Source: Runella zeae DSM 19591
GTDB taxonomy: Bacteria; Bacteroidota; Bacteroidia; Cytophagales; Spirosomataceae
Assembly (NCBI RefSeq): GCF_000423565.1
Contig: NZ_AUIF01000043.1
Span: 1 to 64,000, forward strand
DNA length: 64,000 nt
Direction of reading: 5' to 3'
Below the pieces are notes generated by a model that saw nothing but the letters and a program-made list of their open reading frames with translations, was not told where the DNA came from and made no database searches. Of this stretch, positions 10,281-18,787 are shown one piece after another. The stretch's first letter is position 1. Every line of letters begins with the position of its first letter. Position numbers and translations under genes: made by a program.

Positions 10281-10736
10281 ATGAATTCAATCATTCCTAC
10301 TTTGGTCGGAACTTGGTTTATTTGCTTTACCAATTTTCCGATGTGGCTCAAAGGCAATAAAACCAATCCTACATTTAATTATTCTATCATTAAAGGAAAA
10401 GAAAGCCAACTCCTCGATGAAGTAAAATTCTTAAAAAAAGGAAAAGAAAAAAGCATTAGAGGCATTGATTATCAAGACAATCAAGTCCCAAGCGCCTTTG
10501 TATGGCGTGGTCAAGGGATTCTGCGAGTATTGAAAAGCAAATGGCAAGTCAAATTACTGGATAAAGACGGGCAATGGGCCGTAATCTGGTTTTCCAAAAC
10601 TCTTTTCACTCCCGAAGGTGTTGATGTCATTTGTCGCCACTCTCGCCTTGATGCCGATACGTTTAAACACATCAAAAATCAAATGTTACAAGATTCGGTT
10701 CTCAAAAAGCATGTTCATACTCTAATCCAATTATGA
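10281..10736 (+). CDS. Lipocalin-like small protein
   Basis: 151 residues. The start LVGTWFICFTNFPMWLKG resembles the G-x-W motif of small lipocalin-like proteins, and alternating strands and charged turns run through the rest, including LLDKDGQWAVIWFSKTLFTPEG. There is no signal peptide or lipobox, so a cytoplasmic location is likely. Its stop overlaps the start of the MerR gene by 4 bases (ATGA), so the two are translationally coupled. The ligand is unknown. The assignment rests on pattern only. Confidence 0.65.
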   Translation: MNSIIPTLVGTWFICFTNFPMWLKGNKTNPTFNYSIIKGKESQLLDEVKFLKKGKEKSIRGIDYQDNQVPSAFVWRGQGILRVLKSKWQVKLLDKDGQWAVIWFSKTLFTPEGVDVICRHSRLDADTFKHIKNQMLQDSVLKKHVHTLIQL

Positions 10737-11062
10737 AACCACTTGACCCTCATAAACTCTACTACAACATCAACGAAGTAGCGGCTCGTTATGGTTTTGA
10801 ACCTTCTAAATTACGCTACTGGGAAACGGTATTCCCGATGCTTCAGCCCGAAAAACGAAGCGGGGATCGGATTTATACACCGGCTGATATTGAGCTACTT
10901 GACGAGATTGTATATCTTGTGGAAAATCAAAAACAAAAGCTATCGGTAGCTCGCAAAATCATCGAATCTGGCAAAAGCCAACGCAACAATATCAATCGTG
11001 TAATACAACAGCTCGAAACCGTCAAACGTTATCTCCAAGACATCAAAGAACTTTATAAGTGA
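10733..11062 (+). CDS. MerR family transcriptional regulator
   Basis: 109 residues. The MerR helix-turn-helix lies at about 8-75: YYNINEVAARYGFEPSKLRYWE, with the conserved RYWE and a wing ending RIYTPADIELLDEI. A short coiled-coil tail follows (about 75-109). There is no sensor domain and no metal-binding cysteine, so it matches the small MerR type common in Bacteroidota whose effector is unknown. It overlaps the genes on both sides by 4 bases, so all three are probably one operon, and it may regulate its neighbours. Confidence 0.88.
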   Translation: MKPLDPHKLYYNINEVAARYGFEPSKLRYWETVFPMLQPEKRSGDRIYTPADIELLDEIVYLVENQKQKLSVARKIIESGKSQRNNINRVIQQLETVKRYLQDIKELYK

Positions 11063-13056
11063 AAAAAAACATCATGAAGATAGCCGTCAGTGCGGGGATT
11101 GTTTTAAGCATTTTTTTTTGGTGGCAAACCCACAAAGAGTCTCAAGCAACGTGGGTAGCCGAAACACCGCCTCCCCTACTTAAAGCCCTTCCTAAAACTC
11201 AAGCGGCTATCGTTTATTTTGAATTTGAACCCGACCCCAATCGCTACGAAGACCAACAAATCAATCTACGTCTCGAACGCCGTACCGACAATCAACTCTA
11301 CCTCGTAGATGCTTCTCCACGCGAGCAAGGCCGTCAGACTTATTATGCACTCAATGGGAGCGTCAATCGAGTTGATGCTCGTCAGCTTAGTCAACGGCCT
11401 ATTTTACCCAATCGTTGGATTCATTTGGTAAAATACGTAACCGAGGTAAACAATGTCAACTCAGAAAGTTGGCTCACTTCGGCCTTAAATGTAGCCGCCG
11501 GACAAGCCAAATTTGCCGCCTCGTATGAAGTCATTTTCTGGGTACGCGATTCCCTCTCAAAAACTTCTTCTCCCCTTACCTACACCCAACCTCTGTGGCC
11601 CAACAATAAAGCAGTGGGCGATATTAAGATTTTTAAACAAACTCCCGCCTTCAAACTTCCTCCTTCCAAAAGATATGGCTCAGAGTCTCTGCCCCTCGAC
11701 GAGCCGACTGCCAATCTCCAAAAAGTGAGTTGGAACATGGGTCCCAATCGTTTTAAACTTTACTATACCAACGAAGTATCGTCGATGGTGCAGCACGTAA
11801 AGCCCAGTGGTAGGCGAGGCGTAACTCAGTTTGATGACGCACAACTTGATAAAGCAGCTGATTGGCTTGCCCAAAACACACCTTCAGATATTGTTTCTGT
11901 CGATTTTGAACCGGGCCATGCTTCTGAAGGATGGCAGTGGGATATGGGAGACCCCAATTTTCGCAAAACCATGTATCGACTTTCCGAACGCATTTATAAA
12001 AAACACGGAAAACTGTTTTATTCATGGATTGGAGAGCCACTAACTTTTGATTTTCAAGGCAAACATTTTAAATTGGATGGCTACGCCAACGACAACTGGA
12101 GTGCTGACAAAAAAAACATTGACGATTATCTGGCGGTTCACCAAAACCCGAAAGCGATCCAAAATATTCAACTGCCTTCGCCTGTGGTATTGATGACGGG
12201 CTTTGGCTATACTTCCTCTACTATCAATACAGCCGATGCTACCGACCAGCCTGCCCAAGTATGGAAAGCACCCGTCAATTGGTATTTACGAACTTTAGAT
12301 ATATTGAATCTCAAGATATTGACTACTCCGTCAAACCTCAAGCTTATGAATTTCTTTTGGCCTTATGAAGACAAGCCCTCCGATGCTCGCCGTAGTCTTA
12401 CGCGTCGTTTTTCGGTAGGAAATGGTACCAAAGGCTTTATTCGCCAAATCGACAATCGGGTGATGTACCCCATGAATCTCGTAAGAGATGCGGTGTTTGT
12501 TCATCTCTGTAATCCGCGCGTTTTTTATAGTAATTATTGGATTTTTGGGCAATCCTACAATCCTTACCAAGCCTTGCGCTATGCCAAAATCAACGGGACT
12601 CTTTCGTGCGTTTCCCAAAATACGGGCGGGTATTTTGTGTATGAATACCAAGGTCCCGACCAACCTCCTTGTCCCAGTCTCAACGAAGATTATATTGGAA
12701 AAGATGCTCTTGGGGTAGCTGCTATGGTACAAGCCCACGAGCTATTTGCCAAGTATCAAGGGATTTTGGATGGTAGTCAGATAAGAGAAAGCCATGGTTT
12801 TGAATACCAACGTAGCAATCAAAAAAACACTCAGGCTATTTGGAACAACGATACGGGCGAATTTGCACGGGCGTTTAAGTACAACCAGCCTTGGCTCCAA
12901 GTATGGAAGAATCCCCGAACAGGCAAGCGTCTTCTACTGTTTCAAGACAATTTTGCGGAAGCTTTTGAGAAAGTTACCTTTACGACTGTAATCAATGGTA
13001 AAAAGATACAACGTAGCGCAGAAGGCAATGCCCTTTATATAGAGGCATTAGATTAA
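11059..13056 (+). CDS. Unknown exported or membrane-anchored protein, possible TIM-barrel
   Basis: 665 residues from a GTG that overlaps the MerR stop; an ATG at 11074 (codon 6) is an alternative start. A single hydrophobic segment (about residues 6-23, IAVSAGIVLSIFFWW) is a signal anchor, so the bulk lies outside the inner membrane. Residues about 230-500 alternate strand-like and helix-like stretches with acidic strand ends (IVSVDFEPGH, LFYSWIGEPLTFDF, PVVLMTGFGY), which suggests a glycoside-hydrolase-like barrel. I do not recognise a family and can name no catalytic pair. It ends in a hairpin terminator shared with the convergent amylase. Confidence 0.7.
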   Translation: MKKNIMKIAVSAGIVLSIFFWWQTHKESQATWVAETPPPLLKALPKTQAAIVYFEFEPDPNRYEDQQINLRLERRTDNQLYLVDASPREQGRQTYYALNGSVNRVDARQLSQRPILPNRWIHLVKYVTEVNNVNSESWLTSALNVAAGQAKFAASYEVIFWVRDSLSKTSSPLTYTQPLWPNNKAVGDIKIFKQTPAFKLPPSKRYGSESLPLDEPTANLQKVSWNMGPNRFKLYYTNEVSSMVQHVKPSGRRGVTQFDDAQLDKAADWLAQNTPSDIVSVDFEPGHASEGWQWDMGDPNFRKTMYRLSERIYKKHGKLFYSWIGEPLTFDFQGKHFKLDGYANDNWSADKKNIDDYLAVHQNPKAIQNIQLPSPVVLMTGFGYTSSTINTADATDQPAQVWKAPVNWYLRTLDILNLKILTTPSNLKLMNFFWPYEDKPSDARRSLTRRFSVGNGTKGFIRQIDNRVMYPMNLVRDAVFVHLCNPRVFYSNYWIFGQSYNPYQALRYAKINGTLSCVSQNTGGYFVYEYQGPDQPPCPSLNEDYIGKDALGVAAMVQAHELFAKYQGILDGSQIRESHGFEYQRSNQKNTQAIWNNDTGEFARAFKYNQPWLQVWKNPRTGKRLLLFQDNFAEAFEKVTFTTVINGKKIQRSAEGNALYIEALD

Positions 13057-13057
13057 G

Positions 13058-13087
13058 CCTTGGCAGCGTTGAAAAACGCCGCCAAGG
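13058..13087. terminator. Bidirectional terminator hairpin
   Basis: CCTTGGCAGCGTT (13058-13070) pairs with AACGCCGCCAAGG (13075-13087) with one mismatch and a GAAA tetraloop. It lies between two convergent genes and can serve both. Confidence 0.7.
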
Positions 13088-13090
13088 GTG

Positions 13091-15865
13091 TTATTGTTTA
13101 ACAAAACGTTTTAATTGTAAAGAATCTCCTTCCACAATTCGGAGGAGGTAGGTACCAGTCGGTAGTCCTTTTACAGAAATCTGTTGTCGAATAGAGCGCG
13201 TTGTTTTTTGGGGCAAAAAATGTTGAATCCGTCGTCCACTTATTTCCACAATTTCAATTTTTACTTCACCCTCGTAGTGGCTTTCCCATTCTAATTGTAG
13301 CCATTCTTGCGTAGGATTGGGAAACAATATCATTTCTTCAGCCACTTCGGGCAAAATCGAAGTTACGGTTTCCAACCTCCACGGTACTAAGTTTGCCTCA
13401 GGAGTAGGAAGCTTCACCGAAGTCAAAATATGAAATTGCCCCGCCTGAAAGCTAAAAGGGAAATTGGAAGAAGTAACTTCTATTTCGGCACCCGTAAAAT
13501 AGTCGTACCACCGTCCTACAGGTAGTGTGGTAGTTTGCATAGCTAAACCAAAATTGGCAATTACCCTTACTTCCATACTAGGATGCACGAGCGTGAGGCG
13601 TTTGAGGGTTTCGGAAGTTTCGAGCGCAAAATCATTGGTTTTGGTGCTTGCTTGGGTAGTTTTGAAACGAATCAGCTCCGAAAAAACTTTGTACAATTTG
13701 AGCCGATTGGGATCTCTAAAATACTCCCAACGGATGGGCTTATTGCCAGTTCGGCCGTTTTCATCAATAGATACATCATAACCCAATTCACCAAATTGCC
13801 AGAGCAGCTTAGGGCCGGGGGTCAAAAAAAGCAAAGCTGCGGCGGCCTTGATACGTTCGAGTGCCGTGGCTATATTTTTGACTTCGGGGCTGCCGTTCAT
13901 AATGGCATCGTACATGACGCGCTCTTCGTCGTGACTTTCCATAAAACCAATCACGGCAGGCCGTTGAAATCCAGCGTGATTTCGCCACGAAATCCTGTTG
14001 AAATTCCCCTTTCCTGTTTTGATTGTTTCTCGAAAAGCACCATTTTGATTGTCCCACACCATCATCCCATAATTTGTAAGTTCTGCTTCTTCTTGGTCGT
14101 CGGCAAAGTGCTCCAAAATCACGTAGGCGGTAGGGTCGGTTTTTCGGATTTGGTCATAAATGCGCTTCCAAATCGCGATTCGGCTTGCGTCATACCGCCC
14201 CCACAGCGCCACATCCGTTCCAGAATTGGTTTGGGTAAAACCTTTGGAAAGGTCAAAACGATAACCGTCAAAATGGTATTCTTTCAACCAAAATTCATTG
14301 ACGCGCTCTACATAGGCTTTGGTGGCGGGAGCTTCGTGATTAAAATCAAAAAATACGCTAAAGGGGTGCGTAGCTTGCTGATTAAACATCGGGCTATTGG
14401 CCGAAGGCTGCGAGCCTTCCCAATACATTTTGACATAGGGAAATTCATAATCGGCCTGATTGAGTACCATATCCAAAATCACCGCAATCCCGTTTTCGTG
14501 ACATTTATCAATCAATGCCTTCAAGTCTTGCGATGTGCCATAGGCTTTGTCAGGAGCAAGGTGAAAAGTAGGATTATAACCCCAAGATTCATTACCTGTA
14601 AACTCCATGATAGGCATTAGCTCAATGGCATTGATACCCATTTTTTTAAGATAAGGAAGCGTATCGGCTACGGTTTTATACCAACGACTTCCCACAAAAT
14701 CGCGCACTAGCAGTTCATAAATGACCAAATCTTCGGTCGCAGGACGTTTGAAATCTTTGACTTTCCAAGCATAAGGTGTTTGATTTGTTTGCAAAACCGA
14801 CACCGTATTTCCTTGTGCTTTGGTAGGAAAAGGCATCAGATTGGGATAGGTATTTTGGGGAATAAATTTGTCGTTATTCCGATCCAAAATCTTTTCGGCA
14901 TAAGGCTCAGCCACCCCGATTGTGCCGTCCACTAAATATTGGAAAGCATATTCTTTTTGGGGTGTTAAGTTTTTGATTTCCAACCAATAAGTCTGATCAT
15001 CAGGAGTCCGATTCATCAAAAACTCTGGCTTACTTTCCCAATCATTGAAATCACCTAATACGTATATAAACTTTTTTTCTGGCGCAAAAAACACCAACGT
15101 AGCCGACGAGGCCGAAGTATAATTGATACCCGTCCGCAAGCCCGACGGAAGCGAGGCTACCAAAGGGGCGGGATTGACGATAAAACTAAACTCGTCAGTC
15201 ACTTCTTGGTTATTGGCCGTGGCCGTCGCCCTAACAGTATGCTTTTGACTCGTGCTATTTCCCGTCGAAATCGTGGTGGATAAGGTCGTATCATTGGCCG
15301 AAGCTACCACTTTGCCATCCAAAGTTAGAGTCAATTGAGCTTTGGAAGAGGCACTCACCTGAACGGGCAACGGCGTGTTGGCATCTACAAAGAAACTTTT
15401 TTGGGTTGGGGTTTTGAAACGTACAAACAACTGATTGGCAGCGTATAAGTCAAACAAAAAATCTTCGGTTTGGGCAGAGCCACTTGCATTTTTGACTAAA
15501 ACTCCCATCCAACGTAACGTTTTTCCGGCCGAAATACTTAAATATTTGGAAGGAGTGAGTTTGATACTCCACCGATTATCGCCCACGCGCGTCAATAGCC
15601 CCGGCGCGAAGGCTTGCCCAAAGTTGCTTTGGCCTGAGGGGCTAAATTCAGCCGTTTTATTGTCAGGATTGCTCCCTCCCCACGCCCAAATATACAACCC
15701 GCTTGCTTGATTGAGCAAACCCGCTTTACGGCTGTCTTTTGCTTGGCTTAGATCAAAAGTAAGGGTGATTTCGCCATCAGCCGTCGGAAAATCGGGCTTT
15801 ACTATCAATGCTTGTGACCAAGCCAATTGAACAGCAAGTAGCCAAAAAATAAATATTTTTTTCAT
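13091..15865 (-). CDS. Secreted alpha-amylase family (GH13) protein with T9SS sorting domain
   Basis: 924 residues: signal peptide about 1-18; N-terminal beta domains; an E-set/CBM48-like domain (about 235-340, with FIYVLGDFNDW); a GH13 barrel (about 370-780); and a C-terminal type A T9SS sorting domain (about 835-924, with ILFPNPTQEW and the closing LPTGTYLLRIVEGDSLQLKR). GH13 catalytic sites are visible: the Asp nucleophile in GYRFDLSKG (near 536), the Glu acid/base in VILEHFADD (near 581) and the transition-state Asp in ESHDEERVM (near 646). It hydrolyses alpha-1,4-glucans at the cell surface or outside. It starts 2 bp downstream of the SusA-like gene's stop, so they are one operon. T9SS export fits the PorW/SprE gene at 56.8 kb. 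Confidence 0.93.
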   Translation of the reverse strand: MKKIFIFWLLAVQLAWSQALIVKPDFPTADGEITLTFDLSQAKDSRKAGLLNQASGLYIWAWGGSNPDNKTAEFSPSGQSNFGQAFAPGLLTRVGDNRWSIKLTPSKYLSISAGKTLRWMGVLVKNASGSAQTEDFLFDLYAANQLFVRFKTPTQKSFFVDANTPLPVQVSASSKAQLTLTLDGKVVASANDTTLSTTISTGNSTSQKHTVRATATANNQEVTDEFSFIVNPAPLVASLPSGLRTGINYTSASSATLVFFAPEKKFIYVLGDFNDWESKPEFLMNRTPDDQTYWLEIKNLTPQKEYAFQYLVDGTIGVAEPYAEKILDRNNDKFIPQNTYPNLMPFPTKAQGNTVSVLQTNQTPYAWKVKDFKRPATEDLVIYELLVRDFVGSRWYKTVADTLPYLKKMGINAIELMPIMEFTGNESWGYNPTFHLAPDKAYGTSQDLKALIDKCHENGIAVILDMVLNQADYEFPYVKMYWEGSQPSANSPMFNQQATHPFSVFFDFNHEAPATKAYVERVNEFWLKEYHFDGYRFDLSKGFTQTNSGTDVALWGRYDASRIAIWKRIYDQIRKTDPTAYVILEHFADDQEEAELTNYGMMVWDNQNGAFRETIKTGKGNFNRISWRNHAGFQRPAVIGFMESHDEERVMYDAIMNGSPEVKNIATALERIKAAAALLFLTPGPKLLWQFGELGYDVSIDENGRTGNKPIRWEYFRDPNRLKLYKVFSELIRFKTTQASTKTNDFALETSETLKRLTLVHPSMEVRVIANFGLAMQTTTLPVGRWYDYFTGAEIEVTSSNFPFSFQAGQFHILTSVKLPTPEANLVPWRLETVTSILPEVAEEMILFPNPTQEWLQLEWESHYEGEVKIEIVEISGRRIQHFLPQKTTRSIRQQISVKGLPTGTYLLRIVEGDSLQLKRFVKQ

Positions 15866-15867
15866 GG

Positions 15868-17703
15868 TTATTTTATTTCTAAAATCATCGCTGTTGTTGC
15901 CGCCACAGTTAGTCCATCAGCGAGTGATGTCATTTCTCCTGTAACCACATTTTTGGCTGATTTTGCATTTTTAAGCATTTCGGCGTATTTATTCAAATCA
16001 AGTTTCAAAGGTTCTTTGTTTTTGTTCATCACCACCATCACTTTTTGTTTGTCATTATAGCGGAAATATACATAAAGTCCATCACGCGCCGCGAAATGCT
16101 TTAATTGACCTGTCTGAACTGCCGGTGTGGCTTTTCTCCACTGAAGAAGTTTTGTCAAAAAACGTTTGGCTTCTACTTGCTGAGGAGTGAGGCCTTTTTC
16201 CGTAAAAGCATTTGTGGGGTGGTCGGGCCAACCGCCGGGCATTTCCTTCCGAATCAAATCATCATTTTTAGCCATAGGGCTAGTCATGAGCACTTCGGTT
16301 CCGTAGTAAATTTGGGGTAATCCTCTGGTTGTAAAAATAAAAGTCAGGCCCATTTTCCACAAATCAAAATTCTCGTGGATTTGGGAATAAAAACGGGTAA
16401 TATCGTGATTGTCAGCCATAACGACGAGCTGGGCAGCATTGGGATACAAGAAGTCTTGGGAAAGTGTTTGGTACAATTTCGTCAGACCTGTATTATAGAT
16501 TTTATCGTCGTCGTTGAGAGCGTCAATCAAAGCCATTTGCAACGGGAAGTCAAACATAGTTGGCATGGATGAAACGTAACCGTTGGCGTTTTTTTTGCCA
16601 CGTTGCCAAAACGCCACAATCGCAGGATTGGCCGACCATTCTTCACCCACCATGTTGAAATTGGGGTACTCGCTCATCACTCTTTGCGACCATCTTGCCA
16701 TGAAATCTTTATCAGAATAAGGGTACGTATCCACTCTAATGCCATGCAAATCAGCGTATTCGATCCACCAAATCGAATTTTGAATCAAGTAATTTGCCAT
16801 CAAAGGGTTACGTTGATTGAGGTCGGGCATACTTGTTACAAACCACCCACTTGCGTGTAGTTCTTTGTCGTATTCGCTTGCATGAGGGTCTTGAACACTC
16901 TCGCGGGCGTGGTGCGTGATTTGAATATTTTGTTGAAAATTGAGCCAATCGTCGGTAGGGAGGTCGCTCATCCACCAATGCTCCGAACCACAGTGATTAG
17001 GCACCCAATCAAGTACCAATTTAATTCCGCGTTTTTGGGCTTCTTTTGATAAGTTTCGATAGTCTTCGTTGGAGCCAAAACGAGGGTCAATTTTGTACAA
17101 ATCTGTCATAGCATAGCCATGATATGAGCCCATTTTTTGATTGTTTTCCTGAAGAGGGCAAATCCATAAAGACGAAAAACCTAAGTCTCGAATATAGTCT
17201 AAGTGCTCAGTAATACCCTGAATATCACCACCATGCCTTTTATCTTTTCCGTTTCGCTCTACAAGGTCAGGCATACCCGACACATTGTCATTGGCAGGAT
17301 TGGCATTGGCGAAGCGGTCGGGGGCAATGAGATACATGGCATCAGCTGATGTAAAACCCTGACGAAGCGCAGAATTGGGTTCTCGGTTTTTGAGTTCATA
17401 ATCGTAAGAAAAAACCGTTTTTCCGTTTTTACTAAACTTTATAGGAAATTTCCCCGCTTTAGCTTGCGGACTGATTATCAAATCAATAAAAAGGTAATTG
17501 GGGCTTTTGACGCGGGTTACTTTAGCCAATTTGACTCCTGCATAATCGAAAGAAGGCTGCGCTGTACCAATATTTTCTTGATGAACTAGCAATTGCAAAC
17601 TTGGTTCTTTCATGTTGACCCACCAAAAAGCAGGCTCCACACGCTGTGCCATAGCGATGTATATGTAGAAATAGGTAGCAAAAATGAGGAACAGTTTTTT
17701 CAT
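15868..17703 (-). CDS. susA: SusA-like GH13 (neopullulanase/cyclomaltodextrinase type)
   Basis: 611 residues: signal peptide about 1-19; N-terminal beta domain to about 120, with a short WWVNM strand typical of periplasmic cyclomaltodextrinases; then the GH13 barrel. Catalytic positions are the Asp nucleophile in GIRVDTYPY (near 322), the Glu in NMVGEEWSA (near 352) and the HD pair in VVMADNHDITRF (near 432). QGITEHLDYIRDLGFSSLWI and LVLDWVPNHCGSEHWW are family landmarks. It probably cleaves imported maltooligosaccharides in the periplasm, like SusA of Bacteroides. No T9SS domain is present, in contrast with its neighbour, so the two GH13 enzymes work on different sides of the outer membrane. 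Confidence 0.92.
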   Translation of the reverse strand: MKKLFLIFATYFYIYIAMAQRVEPAFWWVNMKEPSLQLLVHQENIGTAQPSFDYAGVKLAKVTRVKSPNYLFIDLIISPQAKAGKFPIKFSKNGKTVFSYDYELKNREPNSALRQGFTSADAMYLIAPDRFANANPANDNVSGMPDLVERNGKDKRHGGDIQGITEHLDYIRDLGFSSLWICPLQENNQKMGSYHGYAMTDLYKIDPRFGSNEDYRNLSKEAQKRGIKLVLDWVPNHCGSEHWWMSDLPTDDWLNFQQNIQITHHARESVQDPHASEYDKELHASGWFVTSMPDLNQRNPLMANYLIQNSIWWIEYADLHGIRVDTYPYSDKDFMARWSQRVMSEYPNFNMVGEEWSANPAIVAFWQRGKKNANGYVSSMPTMFDFPLQMALIDALNDDDKIYNTGLTKLYQTLSQDFLYPNAAQLVVMADNHDITRFYSQIHENFDLWKMGLTFIFTTRGLPQIYYGTEVLMTSPMAKNDDLIRKEMPGGWPDHPTNAFTEKGLTPQQVEAKRFLTKLLQWRKATPAVQTGQLKHFAARDGLYVYFRYNDKQKVMVVMNKNKEPLKLDLNKYAEMLKNAKSAKNVVTGEMTSLADGLTVAATTAMILEIK

Positions 17704-17755
17704 TATTTTAATGGATTTGTTTTTACAAGCAGTTTTTGGTGAGATAAGCGTAGGT

Positions 17756-18688
17756 TTATTTTTTTAGTAAAAACGTCAAAGGAATAGCAAGCCTTTCCTT
17801 CCATGCCTTTTCAGAATGCTCCGCTCCCTCAAACTTGCGGGTTTCCCAATGTTTAGAATGGTATTTTTTTGAGGCTAAAATGGTATCTACCCGTTGTTGT
17901 GTAGGTTCATACAAAGCATCCAAGGTAGCTGTGCCATAATCAAAGTATATTTTATGACCTTGCCGAGCTAGGGGTAAAGACTTTTTGAGATAAGCTACAA
18001 AAGCATCAGGAAGGGGATTGTTTTCGAGCGAGAAAATGCCAGGCCAATGCGTAGAAAGGCAAGCTGCACGACCAAAGACATGAGGATACTCACAAAAAGC
18101 ATACATAGAAATTAAGCCACCCATACTCGAACCGCCAATCAACGTATTTGAAGGGTCTTTAAGAGTAGAAAATGTACTATCAATAAAAGGTTTGAGTTCT
18201 TTTACCAAAAACCTGAGGTAGTTGTCCGAAACTGGATGAAAGCTTTCTTGGGTACGACCTGCTTTTTGAAGCTGCTGGGTTACCCATGTTTGTTGGGATA
18301 GAGATAGATGCTCAAACGGCTTTTGTGGAAAATAATCCGCATGGCGTCCCGCACCTGAGTTCCATATTCCTACAACAATGCAATCTTGAATTTGTAATTG
18401 TTTAAATAGCCGAGTCAATGTTTCATCTACTCCCCATTCTTGTTTATTCCAAGTTGTAGTAGAGTCGTAGAGCATTTGCCCGTCGTGCATGTACAAAACT
18501 GCATATTTGCGTTGGGGGGTATACTCTTCTGGCAGCCACACGTCGATATGACGAGCAGAAACGTAGCGAGACTTGAAATTTTCAAAGCGTTTTACAATAC
18601 CCGCTGAAGGCATTGGTATTTTTTCCTGAGCTATTGCCACAGATACCTTGTAAAAAAGGATTAAAAGGAAGAACAGTCGTTTCATCAT
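17756..18688 (-). CDS. Periplasmic esterase-like alpha/beta hydrolase
   Basis: About 310 residues from the ATG at 18688 (MMKRLFFLLILFY), which gives a clean signal peptide ending VAIA. A longer frame reaches 18742 but would run through the terminator hairpin at 18705-18730, so the internal start is preferred. The putative-esterase fold (PF00756 type) shows YAVLYMHDGQMLYD, the nucleophile elbow IGGSSMGGLISMY and a late GAEHSEKAW that supplies the catalytic His. Related enzymes in glycan loci remove acyl groups; the substrate is unknown. It is separated from the susCDE unit by the terminator and is 52 bp upstream of the SusA-like gene. Confidence 0.85.
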   Translation of the reverse strand: MMKRLFFLLILFYKVSVAIAQEKIPMPSAGIVKRFENFKSRYVSARHIDVWLPEEYTPQRKYAVLYMHDGQMLYDSTTTWNKQEWGVDETLTRLFKQLQIQDCIVVGIWNSGAGRHADYFPQKPFEHLSLSQQTWVTQQLQKAGRTQESFHPVSDNYLRFLVKELKPFIDSTFSTLKDPSNTLIGGSSMGGLISMYAFCEYPHVFGRAACLSTHWPGIFSLENNPLPDAFVAYLKKSLPLARQGHKIYFDYGTATLDALYEPTQQRVDTILASKKYHSKHWETRKFEGAEHSEKAWKERLAIPLTFLLKK

Positions 18689-18698
18689 TTTGTTTATT

Positions 18699-18730
18699 AA
18701 AAAAAGCACCGACAAAAATTCATCGGTGCT
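18699..18730 (-). terminator. Terminator at the end of the susCDE unit
   Basis: On the minus strand AGCACCGA (18730-18723) pairs with TCGGTGCT (18712-18705), with a 10-base loop, followed by seven T (18705-18699). It separates the transporter genes from the hydrolase genes and may make downstream expression lower. Confidence 0.8.
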
Positions 18731-18787
18731 TATCTGAGTCACGAGATTCTATCAGTTTTAGTTTGTTTAAAAGAGTAATGCAACGTT

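Noticed and set aside
13583-14620. Long plus-strand open frame of 345 codons opposite the T9SS amylase
   Set aside because: It overlaps in antisense the GH13 catalytic region, has no recognisable domain, and the minus-strand frame shows the real motifs.
17756-18742. Longer start for the esterase at 18742
   Set aside because: The extra codons run through the terminator hairpin of the upstream unit and push the signal peptide away from the N terminus.
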